Source: CAVONV01 sp963697355
GTDB lineage: Bacteria; Acidobacteriota; Vicinamibacteria; Marinacidobacterales; DATDRI01
Length of the DNA: 64,000 bases
Reading direction: 5' to 3'
Assembly (NCBI GenBank): GCA_963697355.1
Contig: CAVONV010000022.1
Span: forward strand, 434,001-498,000
Part shown: positions 25,747 to 36,301 of the stretch, piece by piece
How positions within the stretch are numbered: position 1 is the first letter of the stretch
How the letters are laid out: each line of letters begins with the position of its first letter
Notes under the pieces: generated by a model
Seen by the model: the letters and a program-made list of their open reading frames with translations, nothing else
What the model was told of the DNA's origin: nothing
Database searches by the model: none
Position numbers and translations under genes: made by a program

Positions 25747-28368
25747 CTACGGCCGAAAGAACGGCGCTTCGTTTTCCTCCATCATGCAATCCCATAACAC
25801 CGGTGCCAGCCAATCCATCCCGGCGTCTCCGCCAATGGGTGCTCCTGGAGGTGCGGTCGAGGTGTAGACGGGCGGTATCGACTCAGACGGGCGCTCAATG
25901 AAGCGGCTGATGTCGCTCACCAGCAGCAAATCGTGGGCGCGCTCGGCCTCATCCTGGGCGGCATCGTCCTTCAAGCGTTTTTGCAGCATCTCGAGCCTGA
26001 GAAGCGCGATCCCGCGGACTTGCGCGAGCGGTGCGCGGCCGGCGAGCCACATGAGTCGGTTGGTGAGCACACGTTGCGACGTGCGGAGAATCTCTTCCTC
26101 GTAGGGATTCGTCGCCATGCCCTCGAAAGTGGCTTCGGTGAGCCGATCGATGACATCCTCGAGTCCGGGGAGTGTGGGGTCGATCGCGTGCTGACCCACG
26201 ACGCGCGCGGCACGATCCGGTTCGAGCACGAAACCGATGGTGATGTCGGAAGCGATGGCCGCTGGGGCCAGGACGTCGAACGCGGACCCGGTGGTGCGCG
26301 GAAAGAGCTCACGGTGCGCTCCGAACCCCATGGGACGAGGCGGTAGTCTGTCGATCACAGCCTTTGGCACGGCAAGCTCCGAAGGTTTGAGCGTTGCCGT
26401 GAGAGCTTCGAGCGCAGCGCGCTGGCGCTCCTCCGAAGGCCTGGTGAAGGGTTCACGCCGGTCGCCTCGGAGGGAGTAGATATAGTCCTGTCCTCCGAGC
26501 ACGGACGATGCCGCCTGCACCGCCCAGCGATGATAGAGATAAATGGGGACGAGCGCTTCTTCGATTGTCGCCATGGGAGCGTCCTTCTTGATGGTTTTTT
26601 CTCCCATGCGGTCGAGCGCGGCACGCCGTACCTTCATCAACCGATTGAGCTCGGCAACGACGTCTTCGCCGTTGTTCCACCAGTCGGCTTTAGGGCTCAC
26701 CTCCATGTCCTGGTTGCTCATGAGGCGAAGGTCCTTCTTCCAGGCTTCGTTCAGGATGCTTCCGAGAGCTTCTTCTTCGTCGACGCCCTCAGGGAAATGT
26801 TGATAGCCGTACTCGATCGTGACTTTGTCCCATTCGCCAACGCCGACATCATACGCGTCGGAGAGGTCGATGGTCCCGTCGGCTCGCAAAATCTCGAGGG
26901 GGTGGGGGTAGTCCATCACCGAAATCCGCCCTTTCGAGCTGTCGTAGTAGTTGTGGGACAACCCGAGAGTGTGGCCGACCTCGTGCACGGATAGCTGGCG
27001 CAGACGCGCCAGGGCGGTCTCGGCAAGGATGGGAGGGGTCTCGGTTCCGGTCTCATAGGGAGAGAGCAAGCCCTCGAAAATGAGGTAGTCATGGCGGACG
27101 CGGAGCGAACCCAGGGTCACGATGGCCTTGATGATCTCGCCTGTCCGAGGATCGACTACGGTCGAGCCGGAGCTCCAGCCACGCGTCGAGCGGTGAACCC
27201 AATTGATCATGTTGTAGCGAATGTCCATCGGATCGGCGCCCTCGGGTAGCATCTCGGCCCTGAAAGCGTTTCGAAATCCTGCGGCCGCGAACGCCTGATT
27301 CCACCAGTTAGCGCCCTCGAGAAGTGCAGAGCGCATCGGCTCTGGAGTACCAGGGTCGAGGTAGTAGACGATGGGCTTCAGGACATCGCTGACTTCAGCG
27401 GAAGGGTCGACCTTTTCAAGTCGGTGGCGGCGCACCCAACGTTGACTCATCGACTCTCCGAGGGGAACGGCGTAGTCTTGATAGAGCATGCCACCGTAGC
27501 CATCGCGGGGGTCGGTGCGACGAGGTTTGTAACCCGGCCCCGGTAGCTCGACGAAAGAGTGGTGCTGGCGAAGTGTGACCGCATCGGCGGCGGGTGTCAC
27601 GCTAGCGACCGTTCCCGTGAATAGCCCGCCTCTAGGACCTCCCCCGACGGCCCCTGTTGGAATGTCGGTGCCGACACGGGTCGGTCCCTCAACCGGACCG
27701 CGCGCGTTGCCGCGACCCGGAGTCGCTCTCTGTCGCTCAAAGGTGATCACAACATCGACTTCGGTGTTTTTGGGAAAGGCCTTCGTCTGCGGTAAATGGA
27801 TGGCGCTCCGCGACCGATCGACACGGTAGTTACCCAGTCGCGGTGCCACGTTGGTGGCGTCGCGCAGGAAAAAATCGGTGGCGTCCACCAGCACACGTCC
27901 GCTCGTCTCGGCGGCAAGGGTGAAACCCCAGAGAACCGAGCGTGCGAAAGCGTCCTCGACGGCGCGCTTCTCCGCGGGATTGTCGCTCGTTGCGCGGAAA
28001 TCGTAATTGGGCTGGACCATCAGAATCTTCGGTCCGATGCGCTCGAAACGCACGATCCGGCTGCCCCCGTTCTGCCCACGGTCGAGCCCGATGTCGTTCG
28101 AGCCGAGGCCGGCAGTGAGCCCGTTGGCGTAGAGGATCTCGGTGTCGAAGCGGGAGATCTCCATCCATAGCTTGCCGGTCTGCTCGTCCCAATAGAGCGG
28201 TACGAAACCGTCTAGCTTCTGCATATCGGACACGTGTCCTTCGATGCTCGCCGGCGGAGTCGTTGCCCCGCCCCGTGACGGAGGCTGCGTGGTCTCCGCG
28301 TACAACCCGCCGGCGAGGACGAGGAGGACAAAAACAACGCTCTGAGTGATCAATGTCGTATGTTTCAT
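25747..28368 (-). CDS. Secreted zinc metalloprotease (DUF5117/DUF4953 type)
   Basis: An 873-residue exported metalloprotease. The signal peptide is residues 1-24 (ending GGLYAE). The N-terminal DUF5117-like domain includes LPLYWDEQTGKLW-type sequence. The zinc site is HEVGHTLGLSHN, a metzincin-like HExxHxxGxxH, and is followed by a methionine-turn-like SVMDYPHP. The C-terminal DUF4953 part follows. The start is chosen at 28368 after GGGAGGAAACC. Such proteases are frequent in Acidobacteriota and Bacteroidota; substrates are probably extracellular proteins. It faces the truncated sulfatase tail to tail. Confidence 0.9.
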   Translation of the reverse strand: MKHTTLITQSVVFVLLVLAGGLYAETTQPPSRGGATTPPASIEGHVSDMQKLDGFVPLYWDEQTGKLWMEISRFDTEILYANGLTAGLGSNDIGLDRGQNGGSRIVRFERIGPKILMVQPNYDFRATSDNPAEKRAVEDAFARSVLWGFTLAAETSGRVLVDATDFFLRDATNVAPRLGNYRVDRSRSAIHLPQTKAFPKNTEVDVVITFERQRATPGRGNARGPVEGPTRVGTDIPTGAVGGGPRGGLFTGTVASVTPAADAVTLRQHHSFVELPGPGYKPRRTDPRDGYGGMLYQDYAVPLGESMSQRWVRRHRLEKVDPSAEVSDVLKPIVYYLDPGTPEPMRSALLEGANWWNQAFAAAGFRNAFRAEMLPEGADPMDIRYNMINWVHRSTRGWSSGSTVVDPRTGEIIKAIVTLGSLRVRHDYLIFEGLLSPYETGTETPPILAETALARLRQLSVHEVGHTLGLSHNYYDSSKGRISVMDYPHPLEILRADGTIDLSDAYDVGVGEWDKVTIEYGYQHFPEGVDEEEALGSILNEAWKKDLRLMSNQDMEVSPKADWWNNGEDVVAELNRLMKVRRAALDRMGEKTIKKDAPMATIEEALVPIYLYHRWAVQAASSVLGGQDYIYSLRGDRREPFTRPSEERQRAALEALTATLKPSELAVPKAVIDRLPPRPMGFGAHRELFPRTTGSAFDVLAPAAIASDITIGFVLEPDRAARVVGQHAIDPTLPGLEDVIDRLTEATFEGMATNPYEEEILRTSQRVLTNRLMWLAGRAPLAQVRGIALLRLEMLQKRLKDDAAQDEAERAHDLLLVSDISRFIERPSESIPPVYTSTAPPGAPIGGDAGMDWLAPVLWDCMMEENEAPFFRP

Positions 28369-28444
28369 GGTTTCCTCCCGAATACCTAGAATGCTAGTGA
28401 CGTGGGGCGCCATGTTAACGCACCTGGATCTCGATGCTCAATAG

Positions 28445-29080
28445 GGCCCCTGGTTCGTTGGTCGCACCGGAATCTCGTCTTGGCGCCTACTGAGAGAAGC
28501 CCAAGCATTCGAGCTCTCCTGTCTCGCCGATCCCATGATCGGCGAGTGCCTGACCGGCCGCGGCTACCGCCTGAGAGGGTTTGAGAATGTCCTGGGACGG
28601 AGCCTGCCACTCGATCCTCCATCGACTCGGGGCGGCGACATCGAGGTCTCGTTGAGCGCCCAGGAGGAGTTGGCCACCTGGCTCGACGTAGTCGTGACGG
28701 GCTTCGCGAGCCCCGACGAGCAGGGCTTGCCCTCCCATGAGTCGTACCCGCGTGGGCTGCTGGAAGACGTCATGGCCGACATGGCCGCCGCCGAAGGGTT
28801 TGCCCGCTACCTCGCGCGGCGCGACGGTACGGCTGCGGGCGGGGCGAGTATGCGTCTAACCGAGGGGGTCGCACAGCTGTGCGGCGCCGCGACACGCCCG
28901 GAGCACCGCCGACGAGGTGTGCAAAGCGCGTTGCTCGCGGTGCGCCTGGACGTTGCGAGCCAGGCCGGATGCGACATAGCGGTGGTCACCACTCAGCCGG
29001 GCTCGAAATCCCAAGAGAACGTACAGCGCCAGGGATTCGCCCTGCTCTACACGCGCGCGGTTCTTGTCCGGGAAGTCTGA
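28445..29080 (+). pseudogene. GNAT N-acetyltransferase, 5'-truncated
   Basis: The frame is open from 28445 and shows GNAT motif A (GAATRPEHRRRGVQSALLAVRL) and the C-terminal part (TTQPGSKSQENVQRQGFALLYTRAVLV). Homologues begin about 80-100 residues earlier. Here family-like sequence starts at FELSCLADPMIGECLTGRGYRLRGFENVLGR, with a stop codon at 28442 and no good start; ATG 28535 lies inside the conserved region. If translated from 28535 it would give 181 residues. It probably lost its 5' end by rearrangement. Confidence 0.65.
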
Positions 29081-29086
29081 CTTGCG

Positions 29087-30268
29087 TCACTGTTTTGGCG
29101 AATCCATCCTCTTTCGGACTCGCTCGATACGATCCTCGAATCGGGCCAAGTCAGGAAAAGACTGTTTCTCGGCGAAATCGAGCGCCGTCTCTAGGCTCTC
29201 GAGCGCCAGTTCGAGCTCACCCATCGCCTCGTAAGTACGCCCGAGACCTTCATAGGAAAGGGGTGAATCGGGACTCAGTTCGATCTGGTACTTGTGCAAC
29301 TCGATGGCTTTCTCGTACTTTCCTTCCCGTGTCAATCGACTGCAGAACATCCGTAGAGACTCTGGATTGATGCCGATATCGTATCCGTAGAGATCTGCCA
29401 GCTTCGACCGGTACTGTTTCAGAGCCGTTGGTCCATCGTTCAGAACGGATTCGGGGATTTCCCTCCAGTCCTGAAATATCCACTTCAATCCGTCGTATCC
29501 CGCTTTGTGCGAAATCGACCAGTGGTCTTCGTCCTGCCAGGACACGTGGTGAAATCTCAGACCCGTCCGGGGTTCTTCATTGAGGATTTCAGAAAAAGCG
29601 TCGAAGCTTTCATGAAGTCCTGGATCCCGATCATTGCTTATGGCCATGAATAGAAAGTTTCTCGAGAAATGCTGTCGATTCAGCCAGCCCTTGACGTTGT
29701 TGAGCATATACTGCTCATCACCGTCATAGATGAACCAAGGCGTCCCGGCAATCGCTCCGTTGAACACCGTGGGCTGGGTCATCAGAGAGTACAGGCAAAA
29801 AACGCCGCCCCACGAACCGGAGAGCAGCAATCTGAATGGTTGGGTTCGGTAATGAGAATCAATGAAAGGGAAGAGCTCTTCCTTGAAAAAGGAAATGAAT
29901 CGATCCGCTCCTCCGCTGTCAGGTCGTGACGGAATCGGCGTGGGAATGAGATCCCCCGAATCATAAGTTTCCACATGGACGTAGATCATGTTGGGGATCT
30001 GCCCGCGTGACAGATGTTCGACACTCCCAGCGATGTGAAGAAAGTAGGTCTGCACCGAATACAAGACGGGGTACTTCTCCTTGGACTCGGCATAGTCGCG
30101 AGGAAGCGCGACTGACAAGCGGATGTCTTTGTTGTAGATTCTCGACTGAATTTCAATGGACTGGCCGATGACGATGTCTTCGCTCTCGAGTTGAGCGAAA
30201 GCGGAGTTTTGGAAAAAAAGACTCGTCATCGAAACGAGCACCGTCTGGAACGCAGAAGTGAACCTCAT
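29087..30268 (-). CDS. Secreted esterase-fold protein with C-terminal TPR
   Basis: A 393-residue protein with a signal peptide (1-25). The esterase domain has the family pattern VLYSVQTYF, FPFIDSHYRTQPFRLLLSGSWGGVFCLYSL and a His in EDHWSISHKAGYDGL. The nucleophile elbow reads S-G-S-W-G rather than G-x-S-x-G. The last 90 residues are a TPR-like repeat (YEKAIELHKYQIELSPDSPLSYEGLGRTYEAMGELELALESLETAL). The layout matches enterobactin-esterase-like proteins with TPR tails that are common in Bacteroidota and Acidobacteriota. Substrate unknown. Confidence 0.83.
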   Translation of the reverse strand: MRFTSAFQTVLVSMTSLFFQNSAFAQLESEDIVIGQSIEIQSRIYNKDIRLSVALPRDYAESKEKYPVLYSVQTYFLHIAGSVEHLSRGQIPNMIYVHVETYDSGDLIPTPIPSRPDSGGADRFISFFKEELFPFIDSHYRTQPFRLLLSGSWGGVFCLYSLMTQPTVFNGAIAGTPWFIYDGDEQYMLNNVKGWLNRQHFSRNFLFMAISNDRDPGLHESFDAFSEILNEEPRTGLRFHHVSWQDEDHWSISHKAGYDGLKWIFQDWREIPESVLNDGPTALKQYRSKLADLYGYDIGINPESLRMFCSRLTREGKYEKAIELHKYQIELSPDSPLSYEGLGRTYEAMGELELALESLETALDFAEKQSFPDLARFEDRIERVRKRMDSPKQ

Positions 30269-30485
30269 AGCGGGCCTCCTTCCCAGGTTGCCCTAGATTA
30301 CCTCACCATCTCTCAGGACAAGCCAACCACCGTGATGTGACTGCCTTACGTTCGGTAGCAAGGCCGCACTAGTAAGGGTTTTTCTTTGAGGCCGTAACAC
30401 GCAAAACGGCGTCGGAATGAACAACGTTACCGGTCGGACACGGTCCGTCCAACTCTTGCGCTCCGCCTTGCAGCAGCCCGGTGGG

Positions 30486-32961
30486 TCAGTCGACCTTCAA
30501 TACACGCATCGGTTCGACCCTAGCCGCCCGACGGGCGGGGACGTACACCGCCATCGCCGCCACCAGGATCAGCATCAGAGGAACGGTTCCGAAGGCGACG
30601 GGATCGATGGCCTGCACGTTGTAAAGCATGCCTTTCACTAACTGGGCCGCACCGACGGCGCCGGCCAGTCCCAAAACGATGCCGATCAATGCGAGGGTGA
30701 GCCCTTCTCGCAGCACGAGCTGAACGACTCTCGGCCGGTCCGCTCCGAGCGCTACGCGAATGCCCAGCTCTCTTTGTCGCTGAGCCACTGAATAGGCCAT
30801 CACCCCGTAGATCCCCACCGCCGCGAGCACCAAGCCCAACACTCCAAAGATACCCAGAACCGAGCCCCCTAGTCGCGACGGAAGGAGCGCGATGCCCATG
30901 TGATCTTCCATCGTCCGCACATCGAAGAGTGGCATGTTCGGGTCTATCCCGCGAACGGTCTCGCGAACTCCCTGAAGCGCTGCCTGGGGATTGGAGGGCG
31001 TGCGCAGCACCAGGGTGAGGCCAGACTGGAAGAGCTCGCGTTGGGGCAAATACATAAACTCGGTCGGTTCTTCCCCCAGGCTACGGTACTTCCCGGTCTC
31101 GACGACACCGATGACTTCTCGATCTTCTCCCGCGGTTTGGACAATCTTGCCGAGCGCCGATTCGTTGGGCCAGAACCGGTCCGCAAAGCGACGATTGACG
31201 ATGATGACCGGGGAGCCGGCCGCATTGTCCTGACGCGTGAAGGTTCTTCCCTCGAGGAGGTCGACACCCATGGTCTCCAAATAACCTTCGGTGACCATGG
31301 AGTAGTGCAGGCTCTTGCGCTCACCCTCCGCAAATTCGTAACCAGGAATTCCCACGCCTCGATCACTGCTACCGAAGCCGAGAGGAATGGAGTTCGTGAA
31401 CCCCACTCCGCTCACGTTGGGTAGGGCTTCCAATTCATCGACGAGTCGATCGTAGAACTGTTGGGTCTGCGGCTCGTCGAGCCCTTGAAGGCCGGGATCC
31501 ATCGAGGCCATCACCAAGTTCTCTCGGATCATCCATGCCGGGATCGATTTCGGTCGCGGACTGCAGAGCCCTCAAAAAGAGGCCGGAGCTGATGAGCAAG
31601 ATGAGGGAGAGCGCCATTTGAAAGACCACGAGCCCACCGCTCACGCGAGAACGCCCGCCACTTTGGCTCGATTCTCCCTTCACCGCGGTCACCAAGTCCG
31701 AACGGGATGCGTGAAGAGCGGGAGCCAACCCAAATATCAATCCGGCGGCTATCGAGACTCCCAAAGTGAACAGCAACACCGTGCTATCGATACCGACGGT
31801 AAAGGCAAACGGGCCGTCAATCGGGAGCTGAATACGGGACAGGACTCCGGTGACGAGATAGGCCAAGCCCACACCGGCAAGACCGGCCAGAAGGCTAAAG
31901 ACCAGGCTTTCGGTAAAGAGCTGCTGTAGGATGCGGCTCCGTCCGGCGCCCAGGCTCAAGCGGATACCCATTTCTCGGCGGCGCTCCCGGGCCCGCGCCA
32001 GGAATAGATTCGCGACGTTCACACAAGCAATGAGCAAGAGGAGAGACACGACCGCCATCATGACTGTGCTCATGCCGACCTGAGCGTTCCGGAACATGGG
32101 GTGGATGCCGGCCTCCGACTGGTAGATGAGCGTGGTACCTCGTTGACCTTCGTAGGCATCCGGTAGCTCCTCTTTGAACTGGAGCAGCATGGCGTCCATC
32201 ATTTGCTGGGCGTGATCGATGGTCTTGCCCTCACGAAGACGTCCTACCACGTTCATCATGTTGTTCCCGCGAGACTCCAGGAGGTTGTTTCCGGGCATGA
32301 TCTCGGCTTGCATCATGATGGGCACGTACAACGGAACATCAAGAACCGTCATGGGCCCCTTGAAGGCGGGAGGGGCGACGCCGACGACCTCGAACGGACG
32401 AGCGTTGATGTCGATGACACGACCGATGATGTCCGGGTCTCCTCCGAACCGGGCCTGCCAAAAAGCGTGCCCGAGAACAGTGACCGGATGCGCGCCCGGG
32501 CTTCGATCCTCCTCGCCGGGAAGGAAAGGCCGCCCGAGTGCAGGGATGACCCCATAAGTCTGAAAGAAGTTGGCGCTTACCACGACAGCCAAGATGCGCT
32601 CGCTCCGACCATCGGCGGAGAGCGAGACCGGCGCGATAAACCACGCTGCTGTGCTTTCGAAGACCTCTCCGGAGCGGTCGCGCACGTCCTGGTAGTGCGG
32701 TATGGAATTAGAGCCGTAGGCGATGCCGGGCCATTGGCGATAGACCTGGACGAGCTCTTCGGGACCGGCGACTCCACCCAAAGGGCGGAGTAGCAGTCCG
32801 TGGACAGCGGAGAAAGTGGCGGCGTTGAGACCGATGCCGAGCGCTAAGGTCATGATAGCGATGGCGGAGAAAAGCGGGCTCTTCACCAACATGCGCAAAC
32901 TGCACTGCAAGTCTTTGAACAGGTTATCGATCACGATTGTCTCGATTCTTGTTGGGTTCAC
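30486..32961 (-). pseudogene. ADOP-type ABC permease (MacB/FtsX family), one frameshift
   Basis: The two frames join to about 820 residues, the length of the acidobacterial duplicated orphan permeases. Two MacB-periplasmic-core plus FtsX units are visible: FKDLQCSLRMLVKSPLFSAIAIMTLALGIG and the FtsX block ERRREMGIRLSLGAGR in the first, then VAQRQRELGIRVALGADRPRVVQLVLREG and VPARRAARVEPMRVLKVD in the second. The frame breaks around 31520-31545, between SATEIDPG and MIRENLVMASMDPGLQG. No partner ATPase lies next to it, as usual for this family. The likely role is efflux or mechanotransmission. The start is GTG 32961. Confidence 0.83.
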
Positions 32962-33089
32962 GTCACATGAGCGTCGGAGCGGCTCGCGAGCCGTCTAGGG
33001 CTGGTACGTGCCGGGTTCTCGGAATGTTCAATGAAATCCAGGGAGAGTCCATGAGGCGGTTCTTCAGTCTCGGTGAGCACTCATCCTGG

Positions 33090-33118
33090 TTGCCAATGTG
33101 GACACACGAGGCTACATT
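33090..33118 (+). promoter_or_regulatory. Promoter of the Phd/PIN module
   Basis: TTGCCA (33090-33095), a 17-bp spacer and TACATT (33113-33118) lie just upstream of the antitoxin ATG at 33126. The transcript would have almost no leader. Confidence 0.45.
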
Positions 33119-33125
33119 TAAACAT

Positions 33126-33418
33126 ATGAAAGCAGTAGGGATAAGTGAGCTGACGAATCACCTCAGCGAATACGTGAGAAAGGTCCGGGGCGGAGAATCC
33201 GTTCTTGTCACAGACCGCGGCGAGGTCGTTGCAGAACTGGGACCACCCGGTGAGCTTTCGAGAGAGGACCCGGCAGATTGAGCTCTTGAAGCTCTGGCCA
33301 GGCGTGGTGATGTGACCATCGGCGCGCCCAATCAGCCTGATCTCTACCCCACGCTACCTGAAATCCTACCCAGGGTACGGTGCAGAAGCTGCTCGATGAG
33401 GAAAGGGGAGAACGCTGA
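33126..33418 (+). pseudogene. Phd/YefM-family antitoxin, nonsense codon plus frameshift
   Basis: The intact part (51 residues) is the Phd DNA-binding fold: MKAVGISELTNHLSEYVRKVRGG and VLVTDRGEVVAELGPPG. An in-frame TGA at 33279 stops it. The same frame then continues as ALEALARRGDVTIGAPNQPDLYPTLPEILPR. A one-base shift near 33375 leads to TVQKLLDEERGER and a stop at 33416-33418. This C-terminal stretch is typical of toxin-binding tails of this family, so the ancestral protein had about 97 residues. A truncated 51-residue form could still bind DNA but would lack the neutralising part. Confidence 0.75.
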
Positions 33419-33840
33419 ACGTTTACGCGGAGTCCAGCGCCGTGTTGGCGTGGCTTTTGGGTGAGGATGATAGCGAGCGCGTCAGAGACATCCTGGCTTC
33501 TGCCGGAGTTGTCGTTGCATCCGATCTGACGCTTGTTGAATCCGATCGTGTCCTGAACCAGGCAGTGACGACAGGGCAGATGCGGGAGGTTCAGGCAGCC
33601 GATCGTCAAGCCACACTCAATCGCGCCGCCTGTCATTGGATTCTCTTTCGCGTCGACGAGGAGATTGTGGAGCGCGCCCGCCGCCCTTTCCCGGTCGAAC
33701 CCATCCGAACGCTCGATGCTTTGCACCTCGCGAGTGCGTACGTGATAAGGACGTTGCTGCCGCGACTCACCCTCCTCAGCCTGGATCAGCGAATACGCGA
33801 CTGTGGCCAAGCGATGGGATTCGACGTTCTTCCGGTATGA
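33415..33840 (+). CDS. PIN-domain toxin (VapC-like) with a CTG start
   Basis: A 141-residue PIN nuclease. The first acidic site is in NVYAESSAVLAWLLGE, and later sites are in LTLVESDRVL and IRTLDALHLASAY with LSLDQRIRDCGQAMG. The first conserved strand lies before the nearest GTG (33442), so the true start must be near 33415. There the sequence is CTGAAC, six bases after AGGGGAG and overlapping the stop of the antitoxin frame. An ATGA overlap changed to CTGA is the simple explanation. Expression may therefore be weak. Role: ribonuclease toxin of the upstream antitoxin. Confidence 0.75.
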   Translation: MNVYAESSAVLAWLLGEDDSERVRDILASAGVVVASDLTLVESDRVLNQAVTTGQMREVQAADRQATLNRAACHWILFRVDEEIVERARRPFPVEPIRTLDALHLASAYVIRTLLPRLTLLSLDQRIRDCGQAMGFDVLPV

Positions 33841-33926
33841 ACCAGTCGTCCAGCAGCGCCGTGCTCATTGGCCCGGTTCGAAGTGGATGCCGCGGGCCGC
33901 CGGAGCGGCCCGCGATCGTTACTCGC

Positions 33927-35298
33927 TCAGCGCCGACGCCAACCCTCCACCGGACCGGGATGGAAGAGCTTCTCGGGCATCATCACGCCATCTCTTTTGA
34001 AGACGCTGCCGTTCTTCATCACGAACTCGACGTCGCGCATGGCGTCGATGTTCTCGAGCGGATTTCCTTTCACTGCTATGATGTCGGCATACATACCCGC
34101 TTTGATGGGGCCTCGTTCCTCGATCACGTCTGCTGCTTTGTAACCGTTGATGGTCATTGCTTTCAAGATGTCCGGCGCGGGAATGCCGGCAGCCTTCCAA
34201 GTCAATAGGAAGTCAATGGTCAGTTCTCCTCGGGTCATCCATTCGCCGGTCTTCAAGTTCCGCATGCGATCGTTCCAGTAGTCCATGTCGGTCGAGAACG
34301 TCAGGGGTACCTTGTTCTCGTAGGCGCTCTTGAGTTTCTCAACGTCGACCTGGAAACGCTCTTCGCTACCGCGGTAGATCGTGTAAGGGGTGTCCGGTCC
34401 CAGCCAGGAAGATCCCCTTTTGAGCCATCTGGCGGTGGTGTTCGGGGGTCAGCGCACGCCCGTGGGCAATGATGTGGATTCCTGCGTCAATGGACCTTTG
34501 GGCTCCCTCGGGTGTTTGTACGTGACCCTCGACGAGACAGCCTCCCGTAGCCGCTTCTTTCATCACCAACTGAATGTCTTCCACCGAGTATCCCCACGGC
34601 TTACAGTCGATGCAGAGCTTGATGGTCTTGGCCCCAAAGAGCATGTTCTGTCGAACCGGCTTTGATGATCTCGGCTGGAGAGTCGGCGTCGATGTACTCG
34701 GGATACATGATGTCGTGGTACTTGTACATTTCCGGGGTGGGCCAGAACTGTCCGCCGGTACTGCCGATCATCGGGCCGGAGGGAATAACCGTAGGGCCCG
34801 GCAACCATCCCTGTTCGATCGCTTGACGCAAGGCAGCAGTCGGCGTAGAGCGCGTTGTTGCCGACGTCGCGAATGACGGTGAATCCGGAGTTGAGTAATT
34901 GGATGCCGTTCGATGCCATCTGGATGGCCCGAAGGGCGGTGGAGTCCATGATATAGGTGAGATAGTAGTAGTTGTTCTCCGGCACCTCCTTGTAGGTAAA
35001 TGCCATATGAGTGTGTGCATCGACGAGGCCGGGAAGAACACTCAAGCTCGAGAGGTCGATGACCTCGGCGCCAGGCGGGATGGTGACGTTTCCACCCACT
35101 TCCTCAATCTTTTCACCCCTTATCAGGATCGTTTGATTGGCGGATGACGGTGCCTGTTTCGGGGTCGATCAGCTGTCCAGCCCGGATTGCCATCACCTTG
35201 GGATCGGGAAGAGGCGGCGGCTCGGGAGGCGCTTGAGCTTGCACGGTAACGGCGGTTAGGACTATCAGGAGTAGGACGACGTTGGAACATTTAACCAT
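33927..35298 (-). pseudogene. Secreted amidohydrolase pseudogene with four frameshifts
   Basis: Five overlapping minus-strand frames rebuild one imidazolonepropionase-like amidohydrolase of about 455 residues. It starts at 35298 after AGGAGGATGTCC with a signal peptide (MVKCSNVVLLLIVLTAVTVQAQ). The metal motif DAHTHM, VEGHVQTPEG, AHGRALTPEHH and the end (KAGMYADIIAVKGNPLENI) are all recognisable. Frame changes fall near 35135, 34838, 34665 and 34405. The first looks like a small insertion and the third like one extra G. The protein cannot be made as read. Confidence 0.8.
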
Positions 35299-35579
35299 GG
35301 ACATCCTCCTTAATTGAATGGAAAGAACCCACCAGGAGACAAGCGTGATGCGAATGAGTGGGAGCAAGAATAGTACTAGCTGCAGAAAGAAAGCAAGGAA
35401 GGCGTAGACACGATGCCGGCTATACACGCTTTTTGATGACGAATTGAAAGCGTGAAACGGCTGGCGACTCTCGTGATTTGTTGCCAAAATTGTGGTGTCT
35501 GCCTGCTCGAACATCATACTGATGGCAGTACATCGTCAGCTTCTCTGAGGAGATTAACGTTTGACGGAAAGGATCGACC

Positions 35580-36095
35580 GTGGTGAAACAACTACTCTGC
35601 TTCTGCATTATCCAGATCTGCTTTGCGCTTCATGCCACAACTCAGGACCTGGAGCACTTTTTGCGCAGCGAATCGAACCATGAAGCCATTGCCGCGACCG
35701 GCGTAGAATCGCTCAACTGGATGGCAGGCCATTGGCAGGCCGAGGCCTTCGGCGGATTTGCCGAGGATCTGTGGGCACCCCCGGTGGGCGGACAGATGGT
35801 CGGGCTGTTTCGTTCCTATACCGCAGAAGGGATCAATTTCTACGAAATCGTGATTCTGCTGGCGGTCGAAGGGCGCCTAACCATGCGGTTGAAGCACTTC
35901 CATAGCGATTTGCGTGGGTGGGAGGAGAAAGACGATACAGTAGACTTTCCGCTGCTGGACCAGGAGGGTGAATTCTGGTACTTCGAGGACCTCACCATAC
36001 ATCGCGAAAGCCATGAGAAGATGACCGTCTACCTGCGCATCAGCAACCAGGGTAAGACCAGCATCGTGCCCTTCCGCTACAAAAGAATTGGCTGA
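35580..36095 (+). CDS. DUF6265-like secreted protein
   Basis: A 171-residue protein with a short signal peptide (1-21) and the DUF6265-like core: LNWMAGHWQAEAFGGFAEDLWAPPVGGQMVG, FYEIVILLAVEGRLTMRLKHFHSDLRGWEEKDD. It starts with GTG GTG at 35580. The fold is likely a small lipocalin-like barrel; function is unknown. It is divergent from the amidohydrolase pseudogene. Confidence 0.75.
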   Translation: MVKQLLCFCIIQICFALHATTQDLEHFLRSESNHEAIAATGVESLNWMAGHWQAEAFGGFAEDLWAPPVGGQMVGLFRSYTAEGINFYEIVILLAVEGRLTMRLKHFHSDLRGWEEKDDTVDFPLLDQEGEFWYFEDLTIHRESHEKMTVYLRISNQGKTSIVPFRYKRIG

Positions 36096-36301
36096 ACGTC
36101 GCGGGGCCCGCGTCCGTGGTCCTCACTCGGGCCCGATCGTAATGCGGCGTCTCCGTGATGGGCGTGAGTTCCGGCTGGCCGCCACACTCCCCATAACCGA
36201 TCCGCTCGGTACTGGATTCACTTCGCTCAACGGTTGAAACTCGACACCCGGAATGTTAGATTCTCCGCCCGAGTCGATCGCATTGGCCGTTCGGAGGAGC
36301 T

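Noticed and set aside
30900..31424. 174-codon plus-strand frame
   Set aside because: Antisense to the ADOP permease; no domain.
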